Assembly (NCBI GenBank): GCA_902615045.1
Contig: CACMNP010000007.1
Location: 1-47,798, forward strand
Direction of reading: 5' to 3'
DNA from: an uncultured Pelagibacteraceae bacterium
Lineage (GTDB): Bacteria > Pseudomonadota > Alphaproteobacteria > Pelagibacterales > Pelagibacteraceae
Length of the DNA stretch: 47,798 bases
The translations under genes and the position numbers were made by a program. Positions within the stretch are counted from its first letter, which is position 1; every line of letters begins with the position of its first letter. The notes under the pieces were generated by a model, which worked only from the letters and a program-made list of their open reading frames with translations, was not told the DNA's origin and did not search any database. Below, in pieces: positions 1-5,755 of the stretch.

Positions 1-1
1 T

Positions 2-322
2 GCAATAAAGAAGCTAAAGCAAGATGAAAAAAAAGTTGTACTTGCTTATGCTCAATTAAAGCTGAAGTCTAATAGACTAGCTAAAGAGTTAGACACAATG
101 AAACAAAATGTTGTTGATGTGTTTAGCAGAACAAACCAAAACTTAATTATTGTCCAAGATGAACATGGCAATAGTTTTGGATTACAGAAAATAAATCGTA
201 AACGTAAAAAGTTTGAGACAGCAAACTTTAAGATTGCTCACAATGATTTATTTAATAAGTTCTGTACTGAATTAGAATATAGCGAATACAAAGCTATAGG
301 GAGTGATGCAGATGCCCAATAA
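2..322 (+). CDS. Partial hypothetical protein (N-terminus cut by window edge)
   Basis: The reading frame is open from base 2, so the ATG at 98 is probably internal and the gene starts before the window. The visible part is charged and helical for about the first 40 residues (Lys/Leu/Glu-rich, coiled-coil-like), followed by a short beta-like segment with HGNSFGLQKINRKRK and a C-terminal helix. This layout resembles small phage proteins with an N-terminal coiled coil that sit near replication or recombination genes, but I cannot name a family. It is one of the few rightward genes, and its end overlaps the start of the next small ORF, suggesting translational coupling. Confidence 0.6.
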   Translation, partial: AIKKLKQDEKKVVLAYAQLKLKSNRLAKELDTMKQNVVDVFSRTNQNLIIVQDEHGNSFGLQKINRKRKKFETANFKIAHNDLFNKFCTELEYSEYKAIGSDADAQ

Positions 323-623
323 TTCATTAATCAACATAGCCCAAGTTTTAGCTGAAAGGGTTGGCGAGAAATCGCCAACTGCTTTAGCTGAATTTCTACT
401 AAAGGATATCTATCCTTCCAATGTTTTGCTTTTTTATTTATTGAAATTTTTCTTCTCATTTACTCTAACTATAACATTACCTAATGATGTGTACATTGTG
501 GAATTATGTACACTGTTAAAAGCTTTGATCCATTCAGACCAACTAGCTGTTTTCAATTTCTTCAACGTGCTCGGGTTTCGCTTCGATTGTTTTGGCATTA
601 TAGCCATCGATCTTTTGCGATAA
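312..623 (+). CDS. Small hypothetical protein, overlapping terS antisense
   Basis: The ATG at 312 follows a GGGAG Shine-Dalgarno-like element about 8 nt upstream and overlaps the previous stop, which supports a start here rather than at 303. The first 30 residues (MPNNSLINIAQVLAERVGEK and on) look like ordinary protein. The rest is hydrophobic and then runs antisense to the 3' end of the terminase gene, so the true product may be shorter. Function unknown. The codons around residue 18 coincide with a perfect hairpin at 360-379. Confidence 0.35.
   Translation: MPNNSLINIAQVLAERVGEKSPTALAEFLLKDIYPSNVLLFYLLKFFFSFTLTITLPNDVYIVELCTLLKALIHSDQLAVFNFFNVLGFRFDCFGIIAIDLLR
360..379. repeat. Perfect 8-bp hairpin with GAAA loop
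   Basis: GTTGGCGA and TCGCCAAC form a perfect 8-bp stem closing a GAAA (GNRA) tetraloop in the plus-strand RNA. There is no U-tract after it, so it is not an obvious terminator. It lies inside the putative ORF starting at 312 and may be an RNA stability or processing element, or chance within a coding sequence. Confidence 0.45.
489..513. repeat. Inverted repeat GTGTACAT / ATGTACAC
   Basis: Two perfect 8-bp arms (489-496 and 506-513) are separated by 9 nt, just beyond the stop of the leftward terminase gene and inside the doubtful rightward ORF. The dyad could be an operator for a dimeric regulator or a weak bidirectional hairpin. No U-tract follows on either strand. Confidence 0.4.
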
Positions 624-1067
624 CTCGGATAATTTGTTTTCAAGTTCTTCACGTGACATACCCTCCAGACCTGTTACTCTTACTTCTTTACGATCAACAA
701 AAGCACCAGCCAATTGTCCAGATCTATACTCTGCATTAATAGCAGCAGCATATTGATCTTTTTTTTCTGCCTTATCAGCTAGTCTTTCAAATCTTTTGTA
801 ACGTCTGAGGTTGTCACCTTCATACATTTTAATTTCTTTTTCAAATCTCTTATCAAAATATTTTGCAACATGTGGGTTTAATCTTCTAGATAATAATCTT
901 GAGGCCATAACTCCATAATCATTTTCGTTTTTACAAACATAGCCAGCACGTTTTAGAGCTTCAGCTTGAGTAATGTTACCCCAATCCTTTACGTAGATTT
1001 CGACAAACATTCTTTGTTTTGGAGTTAGATCTAATTCAGTTCTAAGTTCTTTTTTCTTTAAAGGCAT
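543..1067 (-). CDS. terS: Terminase small subunit
   Basis: This 174-residue protein has the hallmark N-terminal block of phage small terminase subunits: LTPKQRMFVEIYVKDWGNIT, then a helix-turn-helix-like AEALKRAGY segment and SRRLNPHVAKYFDKR, followed by a coiled-coil oligomerisation region and an acidic tail. Small terminase recognises the packaging site and recruits the ATPase/nuclease large subunit. ATG at 1067 follows a GGAAAG element. It overlaps the 38-residue ORF upstream. The large subunit is not in this window, so terS is separated from terL on this map unless the genome is circularly permuted or circular and joins the right-hand end. Confidence 0.85.
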   Translation of the reverse strand: MPLKKKELRTELDLTPKQRMFVEIYVKDWGNITQAEALKRAGYVCKNENDYGVMASRLLSRRLNPHVAKYFDKRFEKEIKMYEGDNLRRYKRFERLADKAEKKDQYAAAINAEYRSGQLAGAFVDRKEVRVTGLEGMSREELENKLSELSQKIDGYNAKTIEAKPEHVEEIENS

Positions 1068-1158
1068 ATTTTTCTTTCCAATATTTTGCTCTCTCTAATC
1101 TTCTTATTCTAAAATCTTGTGCATCTATGCCTAACCATTTTCTCAACCAACTGAGCAT
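1042..1158 (-). CDS. Short basic protein, 38 aa
   Basis: This ORF starts at an ATG sharing one base with the stop of the upstream gene (TAATG) and ends inside the beginning of terS. The product begins MLSWLRKWLGIDAQDF and is rich in Arg, Lys and Trp, like an amphipathic helix. The tight overlap at both ends is typical of a translated gene in this operon. Function unknown. Confidence 0.5.
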   Translation of the reverse strand: MLSWLRKWLGIDAQDFRIRRLERAKYWKEKYAFKEKRT

Positions 1159-1625
1159 TATACAAACTTACCTTTTTTGTAACCAAATTTTCTAAATCGA
1201 GCTTTTTTATATCCTCTTTCAGCAGCTTCAGCCATTTCTTTTTTCATTTGTTTTCTTTGAGCAGTGGTAAGCGGTGGTACTTTCATACTTTTACCTGCTT
1301 TATCTGATGCATATGCTTTACCAACAATAACTGGACTTTTGAATTTTGGTTTGTCTTTTTTAGCCTTTTCAATTCTAACAATCATTCTTCGTCTTAGTCC
1401 TGGAGTTGCTTTTATCTCAGCAGCAGTTGTTAGTTTAGTTCCTCTGATTTTTCTTTTGACATCAGCTTTGACTAAATCATAAGGCACAGGAGGTGGTGCA
1501 GTTTTTGGATTCTTTTTTTTTCTTTGAACAGCAGATTTAAAAGTTTTAAAGCCTTTTCTAAAAGCCTCTTTGGCCATCTTTCGACCTTCTGGAGTTGCTA
1601 AGAATTGTAAACCTTTTTTCATCAT
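1158..1625 (-). CDS. Lysine/arginine-rich hypothetical protein
   Basis: The 155-residue protein is strongly basic throughout, with a K-rich tract near residues 35-42 (RKKKNPKTAPPPVP) and a C-terminus ending KFGYKKGKFV. Such composition suggests nucleic-acid binding or a minor virion protein, but no family was recognised. It is the first gene downstream of the repeat-rich intergenic region and lies two genes upstream of terS. A TATAAT box (1640-1635) is 9 nt from the ATG and no Shine-Dalgarno is visible, so its mRNA leader may be very short. Confidence 0.65.
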   Translation of the reverse strand: MMKKGLQFLATPEGRKMAKEAFRKGFKTFKSAVQRKKKNPKTAPPPVPYDLVKADVKRKIRGTKLTTAAEIKATPGLRRRMIVRIEKAKKDKPKFKSPVIVGKAYASDKAGKSMKVPPLTTAQRKQMKKEMAEAAERGYKKARFRKFGYKKGKFV

Positions 1626-1700
1626 AATTTTTTTATTATATAGATTATTTTATCATAATTAAACTACCTGGAATTGTTTTGATAGCGTTCCCGCTAGAGT

Positions 1701-1804
1701 GGTGTCTCTAGGGACACCACAGGGACACCACAGGGACACCATTAAAATTGATTAAAAGTGTTGGTATAATTGATTAATAGTTGATCAGGGACACCAGGGA
1801 CACC
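1701..1804. repeat. GGGACACC iterons
   Basis: GGGACACC occurs at 1711, 1722 and 1733 with an exact 11-bp period (unit GGGACACCACA), and again at 1788 and 1797. A diverged inverted copy, GGTGTCTC, is at 1701-1708. An 11-bp period places the copies on nearly the same face of the helix, as expected for cooperative protein binding. Confidence 0.8.
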
Positions 1805-1890
1805 TATTTAACCCCCAGGGGTATTTTTTTTATTACAGGGGTCTAGATAATCTTTATAATAGATTTTATTTGTCCGTTATCCGTTGTTAT

Positions 1891-1904
1891 GTTATAAATA
1901 TAAC
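1891..1904. promoter_or_regulatory. Palindrome GTTATA-AA-TATAAC
   Basis: A perfect 6-bp dyad with a 2-bp centre lies between the iterons and the 1940-1994 inverted repeat. It could bind a dimeric repressor; the XRE-like protein encoded at 3277-3543 is a possible but unproven partner. Confidence 0.35.
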
Positions 1905-1939
1905 TGATGGGTTTTTCATACATACCTTTCAATTGTTTG

Positions 1940-1994
1940 CACCTCGAGGGGTTTGCTTTTTTTAATGCTCTCAGAACTTTACCCCCTCGGGGTG
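1940..1994. repeat. 12-bp inverted repeat with 31-nt loop
   Basis: CACCTCGAGGGG (1940-1951) pairs with CCCCTCGGGGTG (1983-1994) along 12 positions with a single G-U pair. The GC-rich arms stand out from the AT-rich background. It lies directly after the leftward gene ending at 2018, but no U-tract follows on that strand, so intrinsic termination is not clear. Confidence 0.5.
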
Positions 1995-2017
1995 TAAAAT
2001 TTATAAGACCTCCATGA

Positions 2018-2428
2018 CTATTTTACTTTTACTCTCATAATTTTATCCATAATATTTTTCCTATCCTTACTGTTACTAGCTGCTCTATAATCTTTGTATA
2101 ATCCACGATACTTAACCCATGACTGTTGCAGCTCTGTAAATGTAACTTTACCTTCTCTAAGTAATCTTTTATATTTTTCATGTATTATTTCAGGATCAAA
2201 ACCACTGTTCCAACAAACATATTCAAAAGATTTGTTTCTTTCTAAAAACCAATCATGTGCATCTTTTTTTAAATAAGAATCTTCTTTAGTACCATGTGTA
2301 CTAAGTGCATCTTCAAAAGCTTGTAATACAATTGCTTGAAACAAACGCTGCTCTGGCGAGTGTTTTTTTAATACTGCGGATGCGATTTCAGTGCCCAAAA
2401 TTTTTAACAAGCTTGGAGAATAACTCAC
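2018..2428 (-). CDS. Hypothetical protein, 136 aa
   Basis: The frame starts with GTG and has an AGAGG element about 9 nt upstream. It encodes a mostly helical, charged protein with an aromatic-rich centre (DAHDWFLERNKSFEYVCWNS) and a basic C-terminal tail (KDRKNIMDKIMRVKVK). No family was recognised. It overlaps the preceding small gene by about 40 nt and is the last gene before the repeat-rich region. Confidence 0.6.
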   Translation of the reverse strand: MSYSPSLLKILGTEIASAVLKKHSPEQRLFQAIVLQAFEDALSTHGTKEDSYLKKDAHDWFLERNKSFEYVCWNSGFDPEIIHEKYKRLLREGKVTFTELQQSWVKYRGLYKDYRAASNSKDRKNIMDKIMRVKVK

Positions 2429-2585
2429 GAAACTGCCTCTGTACCTCTCTCGGAGATTTTACATATGTAGTCCACTTATAATCATCTAATGCCTCATCAA
2501 TATATTCATAGCGATCAGGCCCGTTTAGGGTCTTACAAAAGTCAATTGAAGCCTCAATTAATTTATCGTATTTTTCTTGATTCAT
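2388..2585 (-). CDS. Hypothetical protein, 65 aa
   Basis: I chose the ATG at 2585 (MNQEKYDKLIEAS) over the upstream GTG at 2597 because the upstream codons lie within an arm of an inverted repeat and look like leader. The protein is small, acidic and helical, and ends RELFSKLVKNFGH. Function unknown. It sits between two other short unknown genes. Confidence 0.55.
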   Translation of the reverse strand: MNQEKYDKLIEASIDFCKTLNGPDRYEYIDEALDDYKWTTYVKSPREVQRQFRELFSKLVKNFGH

Positions 2586-2590
2586 CCGCA

Positions 2591-2638
2591 TAACCACGAA
2601 GTGGGAAAAGATATGGATGTAGAATGACTCCGTGGTTA
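2591..2638. repeat. Inverted repeat upstream of a small gene
   Basis: TAACCACGAAGT (2591-2602) pairs with ACTCCGTGGTTA (2627-2638) at 11 of 12 positions, with a 24-nt loop. The right arm contains the stop of the upstream gene and the left arm ends 5 nt before the next ATG. In the leftward mRNA it could control translation or act as an attenuator. No U-run follows. Confidence 0.5.
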
Positions 2639-2887
2639 CGCATTTTTGACTACTAGTTTTAAACCTTTAGCTTGTGCAGCTTTCTTTCTACCAGTACGCC
2701 AACATCCCTCAACTTTATCAAGGAATGAAAGACTAAAATTTCCTAACCCAAAATCGTTTCCACAATACAACTGAAACATTAGACTGGTGATCTCATCATA
2801 AGTTCTCTTATTTGGACACACCATTACAAGCTTTTGTAATGCCTGATCTATAGCTTCTGGACTGCTTTTAGCAGCTTTTTTACCCAC
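2636..2887 (-). CDS. Hypothetical protein, 83 aa
   Basis: It starts with GTG preceded by AAAGGAG at a good distance. The product is a small basic-ended protein (MGKKAAKSSPEAIDQALQKL at the start, KGLKLVVKNA at the end) with two central Cys and a helical layout. No family recognised. It is the first full gene after the terminator at 3021-3048, so it begins a new leftward unit. Confidence 0.6.
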   Translation of the reverse strand: MGKKAAKSSPEAIDQALQKLVMVCPNKRTYDEITSLMFQLYCGNDFGLGNFSLSFLDKVEGCWRTGRKKAAQAKGLKLVVKNA

Positions 2888-2964
2888 TAAATCTCCTTTA
2901 TTAAGTTAATTAAGTGTGTTCGTTGTTCGGTGAAAATAAAGTGTTTTAAGCCCCACTTTTTCAT
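2887..2964 (-). CDS. Possible 25-aa leader peptide
   Basis: A short ORF (MKKWGLKHFIFTEQRTHLIN at its start) ends with TAG sharing one base with the GTG of the next gene (TAGTG) and contains that gene's Shine-Dalgarno. No ribosome-binding site is visible for the peptide itself. This is a weak call based on the coupling arrangement only. Confidence 0.2.
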   Translation of the reverse strand: MKKWGLKHFIFTEQRTHLINLIKEI

Positions 2965-3020
2965 TAAGGCTAGGAATACGTTAATTGATCAGTATAAAAT
3001 TTTTATGTGAATTGCAAGTT

Positions 3021-3048
3021 AAAAGTAGCCCCAGTCTCCCGGGGCTAC
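3021..3048 (-). terminator. Rho-independent terminator
   Basis: On the minus strand GTAGCCCC and GGGGCTAC form a perfect 8-bp stem with an 8-nt loop, followed by TTTT. It lies 10 nt after the leftward gene ending at 3058 and closes the parB-like/XRE/small-gene unit. Confidence 0.75.
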
Positions 3049-3057
3049 ACCTAGGAT

Positions 3058-3273
3058 TTATTTACCATTGACCAAGGTCTTACCTTGTTTTAGTAAATTC
3101 TCTTTCATTACAGAATAGCTTTTACCTTCTTTTTTAGCTATCTTTTTTATTTCATCATCAACCAACTTAGCGATCATAGATCCAGGTCTTCTAAAGCCCT
3201 TCTGTCCCATCGCCCTTATTACATGATATGAATCAATGTCTACCGCACAACTTTTCCATTTGTTGATGTTCAT
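3058..3273 (-). CDS. Small basic hypothetical protein, 71 aa
   Basis: The protein contains a segment MGQKGFRRPGSMIAKLVDDEIKK (residues about 23-45, quoted by its parts MGQKGFRRPGS and MIAKLVDDEIKK) followed by AKKEGKSYSVMKENLLKQGK. The compact helical, basic form could be a small DNA-binding protein of ribbon-helix-helix size, but no diagnostic motif is visible. It sits 3 nt downstream of the XRE-like gene and ends just before a terminator, so it is likely co-expressed with the regulator. Confidence 0.6.
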   Translation of the reverse strand: MNINKWKSCAVDIDSYHVIRAMGQKGFRRPGSMIAKLVDDEIKKIAKKEGKSYSVMKENLLKQGKTLVNGK

Positions 3274-3276
3274 GTT

Positions 3277-3543
3277 TTACCTTTCTTTACCATTAATGAC
3301 TATTTTTGATTGCACAGAAAAATTAGGATCTACAAGATCTTTTGGTTCAACTTTAAAAGCTTTGGCCAACTGATCTAAAACTTTCATCCCAACTCTATTA
3401 TTATTCTTACCAGTAAATGTCCTGTGAACATTACCAGCATCACTTTTCATTAACCTAGCAATGTCTGCATATGATAGTCTATATACATTTTTTAATAGAT
3501 TAATATTTTTTCTGACAATAGTATAGGAATCAAGTTTACTCAT
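3277..3543 (-). CDS. XRE-family helix-turn-helix regulator
   Basis: Residues about 15-65 read as a Cro/CI-type HTH: YADIARLMKSDAGNVHRTFTG followed by the typical LDQLAKAFKVEPKDLVDP helix. At 88 residues it consists of little more than the DNA-binding domain, like small phage Cro-type repressors. Its ATG overlaps the end of the ParB-like gene by 8 nt, so the two are translated together. Candidate operators are the dyads in the 1.6-2.0 kb intergenic region. Regulatory targets are inference. Confidence 0.75.
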   Translation of the reverse strand: MSKLDSYTIVRKNINLLKNVYRLSYADIARLMKSDAGNVHRTFTGKNNNRVGMKVLDQLAKAFKVEPKDLVDPNFSVQSKIVINGKER

Positions 3544-4333
3544 TTTCAGTCTCTAAATAATCTTTTGATTTATAAAAATCAACCAGATTTATTTTTTTCT
3601 TTGAGTCCTTTAATCCACTATTAAATATTTTTTGAAAAATATTAATATAGTCTTCTGTTGATGTGCCAGATAAAAACCAAGCCGACTTAGTTTTACATGC
3701 TGTGTAAAATCTATCAAAGTCCCACTTAGGATGTTTATCACTTATTAAGTATGCTGTTACACAAGCTCTCTTAATTCTTCTTCGGGTATCTTCTGTACCT
3801 AAAAAATATTTTTTAAGCTTCAACAGCTGTGCACCTATTCGATCACAATGTTGAATACCACCAGCAGGTATTTTGAATGTGCCTAATTTAAACTCATCCG
3901 AATGCCTTCTGTATTTGGTATTTACTTTTTGTAACAAAACAAGTGTTTCAGCAACAGGTATACCATATTGAGTCATCTTGGATTTTAAAATTTTATAATC
4001 CATTTTACCTCTTGCACAGTGGTGATGAAGATAATGATCTAGTGACCAGTTCTTTCTACCAGTGTTAAGTCTTGCTACATCAAGCGGATCATCAGAATTA
4101 ATTATGATGTACGGAACAGGTAAACCTAGTTCCTTTCTCGCTTGCAGAGTATGTTGACCATCAACAACCTCTTTATTTTTATTTACACGTATTGGGTCCA
4201 TAAGATCCTTATCAGCTATTAATTTTTTTAATTGCTGCACGTGTGCTGCATCCACAGGTCTATTACCTCGGACTTTTTTGAAAATAGAATAATCTCTAGT
4301 TTCAAAAAATTTATTATTAACTGCTCTTGCCAT
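3536..4333 (-). CDS. ParB-like nuclease/sulfiredoxin-fold domain protein
   Basis: The N-terminal 90 residues match the ParB/Srx fold: a segment VDAAHVQQLKKLIADKDLMD, then a beta-strand and the signature EVVDGQHTLQARKELGLPVP, comparable to the Gx(H/R)R box of ParB proteins. The remaining 170 residues are helical and basic and are not recognised. Phage ParB-like proteins are often transcriptional or DNA-binding factors rather than partition proteins, and no parA is present. A strong AAGGAGG lies upstream of the ATG. It overlaps the XRE regulator, suggesting a regulatory pair. Confidence 0.75.
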   Translation of the reverse strand: MARAVNNKFFETRDYSIFKKVRGNRPVDAAHVQQLKKLIADKDLMDPIRVNKNKEVVDGQHTLQARKELGLPVPYIIINSDDPLDVARLNTGRKNWSLDHYLHHHCARGKMDYKILKSKMTQYGIPVAETLVLLQKVNTKYRRHSDEFKLGTFKIPAGGIQHCDRIGAQLLKLKKYFLGTEDTRRRIKRACVTAYLISDKHPKWDFDRFYTACKTKSAWFLSGTSTEDYINIFQKIFNSGLKDSKKKINLVDFYKSKDYLETENE

Positions 4334-4349
4334 ATCTTTTCCTCCTTGG

Positions 4350-4457
4350 TTAAAACAAGATTAAGTATAAAAGACCACCTACTAACAATAACAATAGTTT
4401 AGGTGGCACTATCAATAAAAAAAGTATAAACAAAAAACTAATAATCTGGTTTGTCAT
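4350..4457 (-). CDS. Hidden 35-aa hydrophobic membrane peptide
   Basis: The ORF starts at an ATG inside the end of the upstream gene and stops just before the Shine-Dalgarno of the ParB-like gene. It encodes MTNQIISFLFILFLLIV, then PPK, then a second Leu-rich segment ending YLILF. The two hydrophobic stretches around PPK look like a membrane hairpin. Position and overlap favour a real gene, but function is unknown. Confidence 0.5.
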   Translation of the reverse strand: MTNQIISFLFILFLLIVPPKLLLLLVGGLLYLILF

Positions 4458-4704
4458 TTGCACCTTCTAATTGATCTTCAATTAATTTGTTAGCGATAGT
4501 TTCGTTGATCGGATATATTGGAACATCCGCAAAACGCATCGGTAACTGTTGAAGTCTTTTCATAGTTGATTGCCACTCATCATCACCATATTCAAGTGGC
4601 ATATGTCCGTTAGCCGATATCAATGGTACTTGACTAAGTATCTTTTGTACTTTGTCTGCCCATTGATTAAAGACCTCGGAGTCTGATCTAATTTGAGTTT
4701 TCAT
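4438..4704 (-). CDS. Hypothetical protein, 88 aa
   Basis: The protein is acidic and helical, with no recognised motif; it contains QLPMRFADVPIYPINETIAN near the middle and ends EGANDKPDY. It overlaps the preceding gene by 17 nt, so the two belong to one leftward unit upstream of the ParB-like gene. Confidence 0.6.
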   Translation of the reverse strand: MKTQIRSDSEVFNQWADKVQKILSQVPLISANGHMPLEYGDDEWQSTMKRLQQLPMRFADVPIYPINETIANKLIEDQLEGANDKPDY

Positions 4705-4984
4705 AGTAACCCCAATCAGAAAAAAGTTTGATCATTTTATCAACACCCTCATAATATTTACGATTTCCAGATATATTATCTTTGACAGAAATAGTTCTGT
4801 ACTCTTCACCATCAACATCAAGAGTGATTTTCTTTGTGACCTCACTGAAAGAAACCATAAACAACTTTAAGCTGCTTTTAGGTCTTTTCTCTTCGTCTGG
4901 CTTGTGCCATACAGGGTCTATTACATCTATGGATGCAATTGAAGCACCCTCGGTAGTAGACTCTATGTTTTTTTTATCATTCAT
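4688..4984 (-). CDS. Hypothetical protein, 98 aa
   Basis: ATG at 4984 has AGAGG a few bases upstream. The protein has an acidic, disordered N-terminus, then a beta-rich part (SSLKLFMVSFSEVTKKITLD) and a charged C-terminus ending SDWGYYENSN. No family recognised. It is the first gene of the leftward unit that leads into the ParB-like and XRE-like genes, divergent from the gene at 5079. Confidence 0.6.
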   Translation of the reverse strand: MNDKKNIESTTEGASIASIDVIDPVWHKPDEEKRPKSSLKLFMVSFSEVTKKITLDVDGEEYRTISVKDNISGNRKYYEGVDKMIKLFSDWGYYENSN

Positions 4985-5000
4985 GATAACCTCTAAGTTA

Positions 5001-5017
5001 ATTATTTTTTAAATAAT
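5001..5017. promoter_or_regulatory. Dyad ATTATTT-ttt-AAATAAT in divergent region
   Basis: A perfect 7-bp dyad lies in the 94-nt region between the leftward gene starting at 4984 and the rightward gene at 5079. It is AT-only, so chance is possible, but its placement between divergent genes fits an operator. Confidence 0.3.
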
Positions 5018-5078
5018 CCTTATAAGTATTTTCATGGGATATGCAAGGAAAAAATAATATAGGATAATATAGGTTTTT

Positions 5079-5318
5079 ATGAAGTATGTTTTAATTTTGT
5101 ACCTTTGTTCAATGCTAGATAACAGTTGTTTTGAAAGCACTATTACCTCTCATGAATATCCAACTTATTACGATTGTGCCTTATCAGGTTACAAACTCTC
5201 ACATAATACTTTAATGAATTTAGATCCAGGCAGAATAGAAGAGCAGCAATTAGCTGTAAAATATGAGTGTAGAGGGGTAAAAGTGAACATAATTCCGCCA
5301 CAAAAGCCAAATGTCTAA
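5079..5318 (+). CDS. Small cysteine-containing protein with hydrophobic N-terminus
   Basis: The 79-residue product starts MKYVLILYLCSMLDNSCFES, a pattern I recall in small proteins of marine phages, with further Cys at about residues 32 and 64 (YYDCALSGYKL and YECRGVKVN). The hydrophobic start may be a signal or membrane segment and the Cys could form disulfides, suggesting an exported or envelope role. Function is unknown. An AGG lies 5 nt before the ATG. Confidence 0.65.
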   Translation: MKYVLILYLCSMLDNSCFESTITSHEYPTYYDCALSGYKLSHNTLMNLDPGRIEEQQLAVKYECRGVKVNIIPPQKPNV

Positions 5319-5322
5319 TACC

Positions 5323-5352
5323 TTGATAAATCAACCCATTTTGATGTATAAT
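5323..5352 (+). promoter_or_regulatory. Sigma70-like promoter for the gene at 5358
   Basis: TTGATA (5323-5328), an 18-nt spacer and TATAAT (5347-5352) form a near-consensus promoter. The ATG is at 5358, only 5 nt after the -10 box, so transcription would start at or next to the start codon and give a leaderless mRNA. Confidence 0.65.
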
Positions 5353-5357
5353 AGATC

Positions 5358-5630
5358 ATGAAGCTATATCGTATCCAAGCACGATGTAATAATTTATATT
5401 TTGATAAGATGCTTGAAGCAGATAACGATGCAGCAGCTCTTGAGGCATTTTCAAATGGTGTGAACTCAGGAGAAATTGTAGGTGCGGATGAGAGTTTTTA
5501 TGATGAACGTGTCTACGTAACATTTGAGGAGGTAGACAGAGATGTCATTACAACAGCTGGTGTCGGAAAAACTTCAGTTGGAGTCCAAGTGGGCAAACCA
5601 AGCGTTAGCTCAGGGGAGAGTAACTCCTGA
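5358..5630 (+). CDS. Small hypothetical protein with long 3' overlap
   Basis: The first ~60 residues (MKLYRIQARCNNLYFDKMLE, then AALEAFSNG and a YVTFEEVDRD strand) look like a small alpha/beta protein of a type frequent in phages. The last 30 residues are Gly/Ser/Val-rich and overlap the next gene in another frame, so the ancestral end may have been near the FEEV segment. There is no Shine-Dalgarno, but a good promoter is 5 nt upstream of the ATG. Function unknown. Confidence 0.6.
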   Translation: MKLYRIQARCNNLYFDKMLEADNDAAALEAFSNGVNSGEIVGADESFYDERVYVTFEEVDRDVITTAGVGKTSVGVQVGKPSVSSGESNS

Positions 5631-5730
5631 TATGAAGTGGATCGACATTAAACTTAAAGACCTTAAAAAGAAAATCAACGATCAAAGCGTTGAGGATGCA
5701 AAAGTAGGTCTATTTGATATAGCAAGTTAA
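5542..5730 (+). CDS. Small hypothetical helical protein, 62 aa
   Basis: The ATG has an excellent GAGGAGG 8-9 nt upstream, which makes it a real start despite the 89-nt overlap with the previous frame. The protein (MSLQQLVSEKLQLESKWANQ, later DIKLKDLKKKINDQ) looks like a short coiled coil. Function unknown. Its stop lies in the stem of a terminator. Confidence 0.65.
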   Translation: MSLQQLVSEKLQLESKWANQALAQGRVTPDMKWIDIKLKDLKKKINDQSVEDAKVGLFDIAS

Positions 5731-5755
5731 CCTTGCTAAATTTTTAAATTTTTTT
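5720..5755 (+). terminator. Rho-independent terminator (rightward)
   Basis: TAGCAAG and CTTGCTA form a perfect 7-bp stem with a 5-nt loop, followed by AATTTTTAAATTTTTTT. It overlaps the stop codon of the gene ending at 5730 and closes the short rightward unit. Confidence 0.75.

Larger units (their letters stand above)
1626..2017. other. Repeat-rich intergenic region, candidate origin or regulatory region
   Basis: This 392-nt stretch has no convincing gene and is the largest gap in the window. It contains five GGGACACC repeats (1711-1804) with an inverted relative at 1701, two ATTGATTAA repeats in AT-rich DNA between them, a GTTATA-AA-TATAAC palindrome (1891-1904), several ACCCC/GGGGT blocks, and a 12-bp inverted repeat (1940-1951 with 1983-1994). 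Iterons next to AT-rich DNA resemble replication origins. Operator or packaging-site roles are alternatives. Confidence 0.55.

Noticed and set aside
434..652. Leftward ORF overlapping the 3' end of terS in another frame
   Set aside because: It is a shadow of the terminase coding sequence, with no ribosome-binding site and unlikely composition.
1264..1482. Rightward hydrophobic ORF opposite the basic protein gene
   Set aside because: It is antisense shadow of a Lys-rich coding sequence, which always yields hydrophobic frames.
1711..1740. Tandem GGGACACCACA repeats as a CRISPR array
   Set aside because: The units are 11 bp with no spacers of 30 nt or so and no cas genes, so this is an iteron or operator pattern.
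4375..4406. CCACCTA/TAGGTGG stem as a terminator of the 4438 gene
   Set aside because: The stem lies inside the 35-aa hydrophobic ORF and is followed by only a mixed T-rich stretch, so a coding explanation is better.
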